A stretch of 64,000 nt of DNA from Pseudomonas sp. gcc21 (GTDB taxonomy: Bacteria; Pseudomonadota; Gammaproteobacteria; Pseudomonadales; Pseudomonadaceae), in the NCBI RefSeq assembly GCF_012844345.1, contig NZ_CP051625.1, forward strand, positions 1,302,001 through 1,366,000, written 5' to 3'. Numbering within the stretch: the stretch's first letter is position 1; every line of letters starts with the position of its first letter. Both the position numbers and the translations under genes were made by a program. Shown one piece after another: positions 10,574-19,440 of the stretch. The notes under the pieces are model-generated. The model worked only from the letters and a program-made list of their open reading frames with translations. It did no database searches and had not been told where the DNA came from.

Positions 10574-11506
10574 TCAGTCAGGCAGGCGTTCCAGTCGCTC
10601 CCGCACGACTTCGACGAGCTGGTCGGGCTGGAACTTGGAAAGGAAGCCGTCACAGCCGACCTTTTCAACCATCGCCTTGTTGAATGCCCCGGAAAGCGAT
10701 GTGTGCAGCACCACAAACAGGTCCTTGAGACGCGGATCCTTGCGGATCTCGGCGGTCAGGCGATAGCCATCCATTTCCGGCATTTCTGCATCAGTAATGA
10801 CCATCAGCAGCCGATCACTGACCTTGCCACCCTCGTCAGCCCAGGCCTGCAACTGGCGGAGTGCACGCAGGCCATCAGTCTGTACATGCATCTGCAGTTC
10901 AAGCTGGGAAAGTGTCTCACGCAACTGGTTCATGCCCGTAGGGGAATCATCAACCAGCAATACTTCACGCCCCCGCGCCTTGTTGAGCAACCCGGCATCC
11001 AGAAGCGCGTCGCTGACACGCGTATTGAAGGGTACGATTTCCGCCAGCACCTTTTCCACGTCGATGATTTCAACCAGGCGCTGGTTTTCGAGACGCGTAA
11101 TGGCAGTCAGGTAGTGAGCGCGGCCCGCACTGCGGGGCGGCGGCAGCACAGTGTCCCAGTTCAGATTCATGATGCGGTCGACCGAGCCGACGAGGAACGC
11201 CTGAACCGACTGGTTGTATTCGGTGACGATTATGGTGCTTTCGGCGCTGACCGTCTGTGCCCGCATGCCAATCGCGGCAGAGAGATCGATAACCGGGATC
11301 GCCTGGCCGCGCAAATGGATAACACCCAGCACATGCGGATGCCGCTTGGGTACCTGCGTCATCCGTGGCAACTGCAGCACTTCACGAATCTTGAATACGT
11401 TGAGTGCAAAGAGCTGCGGCCCAGCCAGCCTGAACAGGAGAATCTCCAGACGATTCTCGCCTACAAGGCGCGTCCTCTGGTCTACGGTATCCAACACTCC
11501 GGCCAT
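10574..11506 (-). CDS. cheV: CheV-type chemotaxis coupling protein (CheW domain plus receiver)
   Basis: A 310-residue protein with an N-terminal CheW-like domain (about 15-160: LEILLFRLAGPQLFALNVFK, HVLGVIHLRGQAIPVIDL) that couples chemoreceptors to CheA, and a C-terminal receiver domain (about 180-305). The receiver acidic pair is Asp186/Asp187 in LLVDDSPTG, the phosphoacceptor is Asp239 in VITDAEMPEMDGY and the conserved lysine is Lys291. This is the CheV layout. The ATG at 11506 has GAGGG five bases upstream. No other chemotaxis gene is nearby, so its receptor partner is unknown; pseudomonads often hold several CheV paralogues. Confidence 0.88.
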   Translation of the reverse strand: MAGVLDTVDQRTRLVGENRLEILLFRLAGPQLFALNVFKIREVLQLPRMTQVPKRHPHVLGVIHLRGQAIPVIDLSAAIGMRAQTVSAESTIIVTEYNQSVQAFLVGSVDRIMNLNWDTVLPPPRSAGRAHYLTAITRLENQRLVEIIDVEKVLAEIVPFNTRVSDALLDAGLLNKARGREVLLVDDSPTGMNQLRETLSQLELQMHVQTDGLRALRQLQAWADEGGKVSDRLLMVITDAEMPEMDGYRLTAEIRKDPRLKDLFVVLHTSLSGAFNKAMVEKVGCDGFLSKFQPDQLVEVVRERLERLPD

Positions 11507-11601
11507 ATTGCCCTCGTCAAATCAGTCAGCTTTACGGCCTTGCGCCACCAGCCAAGGATACCGCTTTGTTACAGCAATTTCAGTAGCCGGCAACTATCCG
11601 C

Positions 11602-12186
11602 TCAGTAGTACGCATTCTCGGTGACGGTGTGGTCTGTGACGTCACGCACGGCCGTCAATTCGGGAATACGGGCCACCAAGGTCTTCTCGATACCTTCCTT
11701 CAGCGTCACGTCGACCATACCGCAGCCCTGGCAACCGCCGCCGAACTGCAGAATGGCGACCCCGCCCTCTACCACATCGACCAGCTTGACCTCTCCGCCG
11801 TGGCTGGCCAGACCCGGATTGATCTCGGTCTGCAGCAGATAGTTGATGCGATCATTCAACGGACTGTTGTCGTTGACCATGGGCACTTTGGCATTCGGCG
11901 CCTTGATGGTCAGCTGCCCGCCCATACGGTCGGTGGCGTAATCCACGACCGCATCTTCCAGAAAAGGCTCACTGATGGTGTCAATCCAGACGCCAAATGA
12001 ATCCAGCTGCAGCAGGCGGTCTTCCGGCTTTTCCTCACCTGGCTTGCAGTAGGCGATGCAGGTCTCCGCATAGGGAGTACCCGGCTGGGTAATGAATACC
12101 CGGATACCAATACCGGCGGTGTCCTGTTTTGCCAGCAACTCAGCCAGATAGGCTTCAGCTGCGGAGGTAAGAGTAATGCCTGCCAT
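11602..12186 (-). CDS. nfuA: Fe-S biogenesis carrier NfuA
   Basis: Delivers [4Fe-4S] clusters to target apoproteins. The protein has an N-terminal degenerate A-type (IscA-like) domain, about 1-95, and a C-terminal Nfu domain with the cluster-binding C-x-x-C at Cys152/Cys155 in [13 protein letters not shown]. The ATG at 12186 is chosen because GAGG lies six bases upstream; it gives 194 residues, the length I recall for the P. aeruginosa protein. The alternative ATG at 12198 lacks a ribosome binding site. The gene is divergent from metH. I saw no IscR-type site that I could support. Confidence 0.94.
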   Translation of the reverse strand: MAGITLTSAAEAYLAELLAKQDTAGIGIRVFITQPGTPYAETCIAYCKPGEEKPEDRLLQLDSFGVWIDTISEPFLEDAVVDYATDRMGGQLTIKAPNAKVPMVNDNSPLNDRINYLLQTEINPGLASHGGEVKLVDVVEGGVAILQFGGGCQGCGMVDVTLKEGIEKTLVARIPELTAVRDVTDHTVTENAYY

Positions 12187-12373
12187 GTAATGCCTCATAC
12201 GCGATGGGTTTCAATAGCGCTAGTGTACGGGAGATGACTGACCGGATAAAGTCCCACTGTTTTGGTAGGGTATTTCCAGCCGTGACTCAATGGCCCGCAG
12301 CCGCGGCAATTCAGTGTTGCAGACGCATCTGTTAGACTAGCCGGCTATCCAGTACGTAATCCCCGGAGTCCCA

Positions 12374-15300
12374 ATGCTTGATCTGAACGCTCGATTGACC
12401 GCCCTGCATGAGGCGCTGCGCCAGCGCATCCTGATTCTCGACGGTGGCATGGGAACCATGATCCAGAGCTATCGACTCGAAGAATCCGATTTCCGTGGCG
12501 AACGCTTTGCCGATTGGCCGACCGATCTCAAGGGCAATAATGACCTGTTGATCCTGACGCGGCCGGATGCCATTGGCGCCATGGAGAAAGCCTATCTCGA
12601 CGCCGGCGCGGATATCATTGAAACCAATACCTTCAACTCGACACGGGTTTCACAGGCTGACTACGGCATGCAGGAGCTGGCATACGAGCTCAACCTTGAA
12701 GGCGCACGGCTGGCACGCAGCGTTTGTGATGCGAAGACTGCCGAAACACCGGAGCGTCCACGCTTTGTCGCCGGGGTGCTGGGGCCGACCAGCCGAACCT
12801 GCTCGCTGTCCCCGGATGTCAATAACCCCGGCTACCGCAACGTCACCTTTGACGAACTGGTCGACAATTACAGCGAAGCCACGCGCGGGTTGGTAGAGGG
12901 CGGCGCCGATCTGATTCTTATAGAAACCATATTCGATACGCTCAATGCCAAGGCGGCCATATTCGCCGTTCAGCAAACCTTCGACGATCTTGGTGTCGAA
13001 CTGCCGATCATGATATCCGGCACCATCACCGATGCCTCAGGCCGCACACTGTCAGGCCAGACCACCGAAGCGTTCTGGAACTCGGTACGCCATGCCAACC
13101 CGCTGTCGGTCGGTTTGAACTGTGCGCTGGGCGCCAAAGAGCTGCGCCCCTATCTGGAAGAGTTATCCGACAAGGCTGATACGCACATTTCGGCGCACCC
13201 CAACGCGGGCCTGCCCAACGAGTTTGGCGAGTACGACGAATCGGCTGCCGAGATGGCCGAGATCGTCGAAGAATTCGCCGCGGCGGGCTTCCTGAATATT
13301 GTTGGTGGTTGCTGCGGTACGACGCCAGACCACATCAGGGCAATTGCCGAGGCTGTCGCCAAGTATCCGCCACGCCAGATCCCGGACATTCCCAAAGCCT
13401 GCCGCTTGTCCGGTCTCGAGCCTTTCACCATCACCCGCGAATCGTTGTTCGTGAACGTGGGCGAGCGCACCAATATAACCGGCTCGGCCAAGTTTGCCCG
13501 CCTGATCCGCGATGAGAATTACACCGAGGCGCTGGATGTCGCACTCCAGCAGGTCGAGGCAGGCGCACAGATCATCGACATCAATATGGATGAAGGCATG
13601 CTGGATTCGAAGAAGGCCATGGTGACCTTCCTCAATCTGATTGCTGGAGAGCCGGACATCTCCCGCGTGCCGATCATGATCGACTCCTCGAAATGGGACA
13701 TCATCGAGGCCGGCCTCAAATGCATCCAGGGCAAGGGCATCGTCAACTCCATCTCGATGAAGGAAGGCGAAGAGCAGTTCCGCGAGCACGCCCGCCTGTG
13801 CAAACGCTACGGCGCCGCAGTCATTGTCATGGCCTTCGACGAGAAAGGCCAGGCCGATACAGCCGCGCGCAAGCGTGAAATCTGCAAGCGGTCCTACGAT
13901 ATCCTGGTCAACGAAGTCGGCTTCCCGCCGGAAGACATTATCTTTGACCCGAATATCTTCGCCATCGCCACCGGTATCGAGGAGCACAACAACTACGCCG
14001 TCGATTTCATCGACGCCTGTCGTTATATCCGCGATCACCTTCCCTACGCCCTCACCTCCGGCGGCGTGTCCAACGTGTCGTTCTCGTTCCGGGGCAACAA
14101 CCCGGTGCGTGAGGCGATCCACTCGGTATTCCTATTCCACGCGATCAAGGCTGGCCTGACCATGGGTATCGTCAATGCCGGTCAGCTGGAGATCTATGAC
14201 GAGATTCCGCCCAAGCTGCGGGATATCGTCGAGGACGTCGTGCTTAATCGCTCCGAGGGCGGCACCGAAGCCCTCTTGAATATTGCCGATGAGTACAAGG
14301 GAGACGGCAGCGTAAAGGAAGCCGAAAGCGAAGAATGGCGCAGCTGGAGTGTGGATGAGCGCTTGTCGCACTCACTGGTCAAGGGCATTACCACGCATAT
14401 CGTTGCCGACACCGAGGAGGCCCGCCAACAATGCGCGCGGCCGATTGAAGTGATCGAAGGACCGCTCATGTCCGGCATGAACGTAGTCGGTGATCTGTTC
14501 GGCTCGGGCAAGATGTTCCTACCGCAGGTAGTGAAATCCGCGCGCGTGATGAAACAGGCGGTGGCCCACCTGATCCCCTTTATCGAAGCGGAAAAAGGCG
14601 ACAAACCGGAAGCCAAGGGCAAGATCCTGATGGCGACGGTCAAGGGTGACGTGCATGACATCGGCAAGAACATCGTTGGTGTGGTGCTGGGCTGCAACGG
14701 CTACGATGTGGTGGATCTGGGCGTGATGGTGCCCGCCGACAAGATCCTGAAAACCGCCATCGAGGAAAAATGCGACATCATCGGTCTGTCAGGCCTGATC
14801 ACGCCCTCGCTGGATGAAATGGTCCATGTCGCCCGCGAAATGCAGCGACAGGGCTTTACCCTGCCGTTAATGATCGGCGGCGCCACCACTTCCAAGGCGC
14901 ACACCGCGGTCAAGATCGACCCGCACTACAAGAACGATGCGGTGGTTTACGTTACCGACGCGTCGCGCGCAGTAGGTGTCGCCACAACGCTTCTTTCCAA
15001 GGAGCTGAAACCAGCCTTTGCAAGCAAAACGCGGGAGGATTATGCGCTTATCCGTGAGCGCACCGCCAACCGCTCCGCCCGTACCAAGCGCCTTGAATAC
15101 AAGGCTGCCGTTGCCGCCGGTCCGCAATTCGATTGGGATGGTTACACTCCGGTCAAGCCAACCTTTACCGGCGCCCGGGTTCTGGATGATATCGACCTCA
15201 GAGTGTTGGTTGATTACATCGACTGGACGCCGTTCTTCATCTCCTGGGACCTGGTCGGTAAATATCCGCGCATCTTCGATGACGAAGTCGTCGGCGAAGC

Positions 15301-16066
15301 CGCTACATCTCTGTTCAATGATGCGCAGACCATTCTCAACAAGCTCATCGATGAAAAGCTGGTCCGCGCCCGGGCGGTGTTCGGTTTCTGGCCTGCCAAT
15401 CAGGTCGATCATGACGATATCGAGCTGTACGACGAAGCCGGACAACCTATCAAGCGGTTGCACCATTTGCGCCAGCAGATCGAGAAAACCGATGGGAAGC
15501 CCAACTTCTCGCTAGCGGATTTCGTCGCACCGAAGGATAGCGGTCTGACCGACTATGTGGGTGGTTTCATCACCACGGCGGGCATTGGCGCCGAGGAAGT
15601 ATCCAAGGCCTATCAGGACGCTGGTGACGATTACAATGCGATCATGGTCAAGGCGCTGACTGACCGGCTGGCGGAGGCCTGCGCTGAATGGCTGCACCAG
15701 CAGGTCCGCAGGGAATATTGGGGTTACGATCCAGAGGAACAGCTAAGCAATGAGGAGCTGATCAAGGAGCGGTACAAGGGGATTCGTCCGGCTCCTGGCT
15801 ACCCCGCCTGCCCCGATCACACAGAAAAAGCAGCACTCTTCGAACTATTGGATCCGCAGGGTGAATCCGGTGTGACGCTGACGGAACATTTCGCCATGTT
15901 CCCGACTGCTGCGGTCAGCGGCTGGTATTTTGCTCACCCTGAAGCGCAATATTTTGCGGTCGGCAAGATCGACAAGGATCAGGTCGAGAGCTATAGCCAA
16001 CGCAAAGGGCAGGATATCGAAATCACCGAGCGCTGGCTGATGCCCAATCTCGGTTACGACCTGTAG
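12374..16066 (+). CDS. metH: Cobalamin-dependent methionine synthase
   Basis: Transfers a methyl group from 5-methyltetrahydrofolate to homocysteine through methylcobalamin. The 1230-residue protein has the full four-module order: a homocysteine/zinc domain (about 1-330; first zinc cysteine in [13 protein letters not shown], the pair in [11 protein letters not shown]), a pterin domain (about 350-620), the cap and B12 domain (about 650-890; His of [15 protein letters not shown] is the lower cobalt ligand), and the C-terminal AdoMet reactivation domain ([11 protein letters not shown] near the end). The length matches E. coli MetH (1227). I saw no cobalamin riboswitch in the 187-base gap to nfuA. 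Confidence 0.97.
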   Translation: MLDLNARLTALHEALRQRILILDGGMGTMIQSYRLEESDFRGERFADWPTDLKGNNDLLILTRPDAIGAMEKAYLDAGADIIETNTFNSTRVSQADYGMQELAYELNLEGARLARSVCDAKTAETPERPRFVAGVLGPTSRTCSLSPDVNNPGYRNVTFDELVDNYSEATRGLVEGGADLILIETIFDTLNAKAAIFAVQQTFDDLGVELPIMISGTITDASGRTLSGQTTEAFWNSVRHANPLSVGLNCALGAKELRPYLEELSDKADTHISAHPNAGLPNEFGEYDESAAEMAEIVEEFAAAGFLNIVGGCCGTTPDHIRAIAEAVAKYPPRQIPDIPKACRLSGLEPFTITRESLFVNVGERTNITGSAKFARLIRDENYTEALDVALQQVEAGAQIIDINMDEGMLDSKKAMVTFLNLIAGEPDISRVPIMIDSSKWDIIEAGLKCIQGKGIVNSISMKEGEEQFREHARLCKRYGAAVIVMAFDEKGQADTAARKREICKRSYDILVNEVGFPPEDIIFDPNIFAIATGIEEHNNYAVDFIDACRYIRDHLPYALTSGGVSNVSFSFRGNNPVREAIHSVFLFHAIKAGLTMGIVNAGQLEIYDEIPPKLRDIVEDVVLNRSEGGTEALLNIADEYKGDGSVKEAESEEWRSWSVDERLSHSLVKGITTHIVADTEEARQQCARPIEVIEGPLMSGMNVVGDLFGSGKMFLPQVVKSARVMKQAVAHLIPFIEAEKGDKPEAKGKILMATVKGDVHDIGKNIVGVVLGCNGYDVVDLGVMVPADKILKTAIEEKCDIIGLSGLITPSLDEMVHVAREMQRQGFTLPLMIGGATTSKAHTAVKIDPHYKNDAVVYVTDASRAVGVATTLLSKELKPAFASKTREDYALIRERTANRSARTKRLEYKAAVAAGPQFDWDGYTPVKPTFTGARVLDDIDLRVLVDYIDWTPFFISWDLVGKYPRIFDDEVVGEAATSLFNDAQTILNKLIDEKLVRARAVFGFWPANQVDHDDIELYDEAGQPIKRLHHLRQQIEKTDGKPNFSLADFVAPKDSGLTDYVGGFITTAGIGAEEVSKAYQDAGDDYNAIMVKALTDRLAEACAEWLHQQVRREYWGYDPEEQLSNEELIKERYKGIRPAPGYPACPDHTEKAALFELLDPQGESGVTLTEHFAMFPTAAVSGWYFAHPEAQYFAVGKIDKDQVESYSQRKGQDIEITERWLMPNLGYDL

Positions 16067-16078
16067 CAACAGGACGAA

Positions 16079-16109
16079 CGGTGGCGCAGCCGTCTGCGCT
16101 GCGTCACCG
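16079..16109 (+). terminator. Hairpin after metH
   Basis: A 12-bp stem CGGTGGCGCAGC / GCTGCGTCACCG (one G-T wobble) with a seven-base loop lies 12 bases past the metH stop. There is no T-run, so it may be a weak terminator or a 3'-end stabiliser. It separates metH from pnuC. Confidence 0.5.
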
Positions 16110-16127
16110 CCCTCCTCTGAAACTCCC

Positions 16128-16697
16128 ATGACTCCACTTGAAATCGCCGCCGCATTGCTCGGCACGCTATCGGTATGGCTGACGGTTCGACAGAACCCGC
16201 TCTGCTGGCCGGTCGGGTTATGTATGGTCGTGCTGTACGCGTGGTTCTTCCAGAGCACCGGCCTGTATTCGCAGGTACTGTTGCATAGTGTGTATGCAGC
16301 ACTGCAACTGTACGGCTGGTGGCAATGGACCCGTGGCGGTGCATCGAACACGCGACTTGAAGTGTCCTTGGCCGGCCCAGTGGAGATCGCCACTGGTGTG
16401 GCGCTGGCTGCGCTGGCCAGCCTTGCGCTCGGCGCCCTGATGGCCGGTTATACGGATGCGGTCTACCCGCGCCTTGACGCTGCGTTGACCGCGTTCAGTT
16501 TGCTGGCGCAACTGGCAATGGCGCTCAAGCGTCTGCAATGCTGGATTCTGTGGATCGTGCTGGATGTAATGTACGTAGCGCTGTTCTTCCACCAGGGCTT
16601 CTATCTGACCACCGCGCTCTATGTGATATTCGTGCTGCTGGCCGTTCTCGGCTGGCGTCAATGGCGCGCTTCGATGGTCAGCACCCGATGCGTGTAG
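16128..16697 (+). CDS. pnuC: Nicotinamide riboside transporter PnuC
   Basis: Inner-membrane facilitator that imports nicotinamide riboside for NAD salvage. The 189-residue protein is mostly hydrophobic with about six to seven membrane segments. It carries PnuC-type tryptophan-rich motifs: VLYAWFFQSTGLYSQV, ALQLYGWWQW and CWILWIVLDVMYVALFF. It overlaps the start of the next gene by 10 bases, and that gene encodes the likely kinase that traps the imported riboside as the mononucleotide. Confidence 0.9.
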   Translation: MTPLEIAAALLGTLSVWLTVRQNPLCWPVGLCMVVLYAWFFQSTGLYSQVLLHSVYAALQLYGWWQWTRGGASNTRLEVSLAGPVEIATGVALAALASLALGALMAGYTDAVYPRLDAALTAFSLLAQLAMALKRLQCWILWIVLDVMYVALFFHQGFYLTTALYVIFVLLAVLGWRQWRASMVSTRCV

Positions 16698-17224
16698 TGG
16701 TCTTGTCCGGCCCTGAATCAACCGGCAAAAGCTGGCTGGCGAATGATCTGCATCGCCGGTTCGGTGGGTTACTGGTTGGGGAGTATGTTCGCCAGTTCAT
16801 CGATAACGAAAAGCGCGATACCTGTTACGCCGATGTGGCGGTTATCGCACGCCGGCAACTTATTCAGGAGGATGCCGCGCGCCAGCAACGGCCTGAACTC
16901 CTGATACTGGATACCAACCTGCTGAGCAATATGCTCTGGAGCAGAACACTGTTCAGCGATTGCCCCGCATGGCTAGAGAAGGAACTGCTTGCGCGTCACT
17001 ACGACCAATACCTGCTGCTCTCTCCAGACGGCGTGCCCTGGACCGCGGATGGTCAGCGCTGCCAGCCTGAGGCTGGACATCGGCGCGCGTTCTATCAGGA
17101 CTGCAAGGACTGGCTAAGCCACCACCAGCAACCTGTGGTTGAAGTGGGTGGCTCCTGGACAGCCCGGCAAGAGCGTTGCCGCAAAGTGGTGACAGAGCTG
17201 CTATCGAGTGAACGCCGGGGTTGA
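16688..17224 (+). CDS. NadR-like ribosylnicotinamide kinase domain protein (AAA ATPase)
   Basis: A 178-residue P-loop protein, MRVVVLSGPESTGKSWLAND, whose Walker A GPESTGKS and following segment LVGEYVRQFIDN match the ribosylnicotinamide kinase domain of NadR. The adenylyltransferase and helix-turn-helix domains of full-length NadR are absent. The likely reaction is ATP-dependent phosphorylation of nicotinamide riboside to NMN. The start at 16688 overlaps the end of pnuC by 10 bases, implying translational coupling; an upstream in-frame ATG (MARFDGQHPMRV) is also possible. The pairing with PnuC strongly supports a role in NAD salvage. Confidence 0.83.
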   Translation: MRVVVLSGPESTGKSWLANDLHRRFGGLLVGEYVRQFIDNEKRDTCYADVAVIARRQLIQEDAARQQRPELLILDTNLLSNMLWSRTLFSDCPAWLEKELLARHYDQYLLLSPDGVPWTADGQRCQPEAGHRRAFYQDCKDWLSHHQQPVVEVGGSWTARQERCRKVVTELLSSERRG

Positions 17225-17379
17225 TCGGGGGTGCCGCGTCCGGCCTGCCTACGATCGCAACGCGCCAGCCCGGCAACCGTGCAGAGACGGCTGCATCTTT
17301 GTTATATTCGAACAACCATGTGTCCATCATCAGCGTCTTCGGCGTGGGCAGCTGACAAGCCATCGTTTACTGGTACGCC

Positions 17380-18735
17380 GTGATTTCGAGAAATTCCCGC
17401 CTTCGTATTCTTCCCAGCCCCGACCGCCTCAAGAGCATTGGTTTGATTGGTCTGCCCATCATGGGCGGGATGCTCAGCCAAAGCCTGCTGAATCTGGTAG
17501 ATGCCGCCATGGTCGGTACGCTCGGCAGCGAAGCGCTGGCCGGCGTGGGTCTCGGCAGTTATGCGACGTTCATGTCTATTGCTTTGGTCATGGGACTTGG
17601 CGCCGGGGTTCAAGCGATGGTGGCGCGACGTGGCGGTGAAGGCGACACCGGCAACCTCGCCCGCCCGCTCAATGAAGGGCTGTTGATTGCGGCTCTGCTG
17701 TCGGTCCCGCTGACGCTACTGTGCTGGCTGAACGCGAGCCGGATCATCGGCTTTCTGTCTGAAGACCCCGCCGTCATTGATATCGGTACTGAATACTTCC
17801 AATGGCGCACCCTGGCGATCATCGCGGTGGGAGCCAACTTTGCGTTTCGTGGCTACTGGAACGGCATTCGGCGGTCGGGCCGATACCTGCAGATACTGGT
17901 CGTGATGCATCTATGCAACGTCGTAATCAGCTATGGGCTGATCTTCGGCAAGCTCGGCCTGCCTGAAATGGGCGCAGCCGGATCGGGGTTGGGCACCTGC
18001 ATAGCCATGTTCCTGGGCTCTCTGCTTTACGCCTTCATGACCTGGCGTTCCGGACGCGACCATGGCTTCCTGCGCACGCGCCCACGCGGCCGCGGATTGC
18101 GGGCGATGCTCAGACTGTCGATTCCCAATTCGCTGCAGCAGTTCTTTTTTGCGACAGGCATAACCACCCTGTTCTGGATCATCGGCCAGGTGGGCACACC
18201 CGAACTGGCCATCGCTCACATACTCATCAACCTGGCACTGTTCCTAATTCTTCCGGGGGTTGGCATGGGGATGGCAGCGACTACGCTGGTCAGCCATAGC
18301 CTGGGAGAACGCGAGCCGGAAGAGGCCTACCGCTGGGGTTGGGACGTGGTGCGCGTTGCAGCCTGCGCCCTCTTCATCATGGGAATGCCGTTCTGGCTGA
18401 TGCCCGAACAGGTACTCGGACTTTTCACCCGTGACCTCCAGCTACTGGCGCTGGGCGAGTGGCCCTTGCGCATCACCGGCCTCGGCATGGCGCTGGACGC
18501 GACTGCCCTGGTGCTGACCCAGGCCCTCCTGGGGGCCGGGGCAAGTCGTACGGTTATGGGTGTGAATCTGGGCAGTCAGTGGCTGATCTTTCTGCCCTGC
18601 GCCTATCTGGCCGGCCCCGTTCTTGGCGGCGGCCTGTTAACCATCTGGTTGATGCAGAGTCTTTATCGAGCGATGACGTCCGTTATCTTCGCGGTGATGT
18701 GGCGACGTCGGCACTGGGCAGAGATCCGCATATAA
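17380..18735 (+). CDS. MATE family multidrug/toxin efflux transporter
   Basis: A 451-residue membrane protein with about 12 hydrophobic segments in two MatE halves. The N-terminal half begins IGLIGLPIMGGMLSQSLLNLVDAAMVGTLGSEALAGVGLG, typical of NorM/DinF-type proteins that export cationic compounds by Na+ or H+ antiport. An in-frame stop at 17353 leaves the GTG at 17380 as the only start before the first membrane helix; no strong Shine-Dalgarno is visible. A TATATT lies about 75 bases upstream inside TTGTTATATTCGAACAA, whose ends are inverted repeats, and could be a -10/operator. Substrate cannot be told from sequence. Confidence 0.88.
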   Translation: MISRNSRLRILPSPDRLKSIGLIGLPIMGGMLSQSLLNLVDAAMVGTLGSEALAGVGLGSYATFMSIALVMGLGAGVQAMVARRGGEGDTGNLARPLNEGLLIAALLSVPLTLLCWLNASRIIGFLSEDPAVIDIGTEYFQWRTLAIIAVGANFAFRGYWNGIRRSGRYLQILVVMHLCNVVISYGLIFGKLGLPEMGAAGSGLGTCIAMFLGSLLYAFMTWRSGRDHGFLRTRPRGRGLRAMLRLSIPNSLQQFFFATGITTLFWIIGQVGTPELAIAHILINLALFLILPGVGMGMAATTLVSHSLGEREPEEAYRWGWDVVRVAACALFIMGMPFWLMPEQVLGLFTRDLQLLALGEWPLRITGLGMALDATALVLTQALLGAGASRTVMGVNLGSQWLIFLPCAYLAGPVLGGGLLTIWLMQSLYRAMTSVIFAVMWRRRHWAEIRI

Positions 18736-18790
18736 GGCAGGATGTATGTCTGCACGGCGAACGCCGAAGCAATCAGGTGATGAGGTGGTC

Positions 18791-19024
18791 ATGGCGGACA
18801 AAAAACAACAATCAGATGACGAATCACGGCCGATGCGTTTTCGAGAAACCTTGAGCAGTGTGCTATTCGGCGCGCTCGGCGTTCAGAGCAGCAAAGCCAG
18901 GGAGCGCGATTTCACCAAAGGCAAGCCAAGCCATTTCATTGGTCTCGGCATCGCCTTTCTGGTGGTGTTTGTTCTGGTCATCCTCGGCGTGGTAAGCCTG
19001 GTGCTGCATTTTGCGGGCGTCTGA
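18791..19024 (+). CDS. DUF2970 family small membrane protein
   Basis: A 77-residue protein from the ATG at 18791, which has GAGGTGG just upstream; an in-frame ATG at 18746 would add 15 residues and also has an AGG nearby. The sequence holds the DUF2970 pattern: an N-terminal FRETLSSVLFGALGVQS helix, a charged loop (RERDFTKGKPSHFI) and one C-terminal membrane segment (LGIAFLVVFVLVILGVVSLVL). It follows the MATE gene closely and may be co-transcribed. Function of the family is unknown. Confidence 0.78.
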   Translation: MADKKQQSDDESRPMRFRETLSSVLFGALGVQSSKARERDFTKGKPSHFIGLGIAFLVVFVLVILGVVSLVLHFAGV

Positions 19025-19067
19025 ATCGCCTTCATGCCCAGGCACCCGCTCGGGCAGGCGTCAGCTT

Positions 19068-19190
19068 TTATTGCTGACTTACCCAGAATACAGCGGTGAG
19101 TACGGCGACCAGGATAAGTGCAACGGCGGCAAACGCATCAAGATGGCTGTCGGCGTGATGCGAGTCGGATGAATCCTTGTGTTCGATCAT
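19068..19190 (-). CDS. 40-residue single-pass membrane protein (small ORF)
   Basis: A short frame read by hand: a histidine/aspartate-rich N-terminus (MIEHKDSSDSHHADSHLDAF) followed by one hydrophobic segment (AAVALILVAVLTAVFWVS) and a QQ end. GGGGA lies nine bases before the ATG at 19190. The frame ends cleanly with TAA, and the protein has the shape of a small single-span membrane protein. It lies between the DUF2970 gene and cysI, on the opposite strand to both. No function is known to me; the case rests on the ribosome binding site and the composition. Confidence 0.6.
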   Translation of the reverse strand: MIEHKDSSDSHHADSHLDAFAAVALILVAVLTAVFWVSQQ

Positions 19191-19440
19191 AAAGCTATCC
19201 CCGTAATGTCTTATTATTGTTGCGCAGAACATGTACCTTACTTACCCTACGCAGTTAAGCCCATCACGCACACAAGTACAAGATCCCGCCGCAAGAATAC
19301 GGTTTCGGTCTAACCATATAGATAAACATTCCTTTTGTGCATAACGGAAAACTGCTATCGTCTGCCCGCTTCAGAGCCCTGCAGGGGCGAAGCCATCCTT
19401 AGATCAGGGGCGTGCAGATGCCCCACGAACAGGTTGCGAC
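19191..19440. promoter_or_regulatory. Upstream region of cysI, candidate sulfur-control promoter
   Basis: About 250 bases between the divergent 40-aa gene and cysI. An AT-rich stretch at about 19322-19360 contains ATAAACATTCC and GCATAACGGAAAAC, resembling the loosely conserved half-sites of the LysR regulator CysB. A possible sigma70 promoter is TTTTGT-N17-TATCGT at about 19333-19361. Both are suggestive only. Confidence 0.35.

Noticed and set aside
12187..12373. Cobalamin riboswitch before metH
   Set aside because: Only 187 bases separate the divergent genes and I saw no B12-box or recognisable junction.
13163..14122. 319-residue minus-strand frame
   Set aside because: Antisense to metH, whose domain motifs are continuous through the region.
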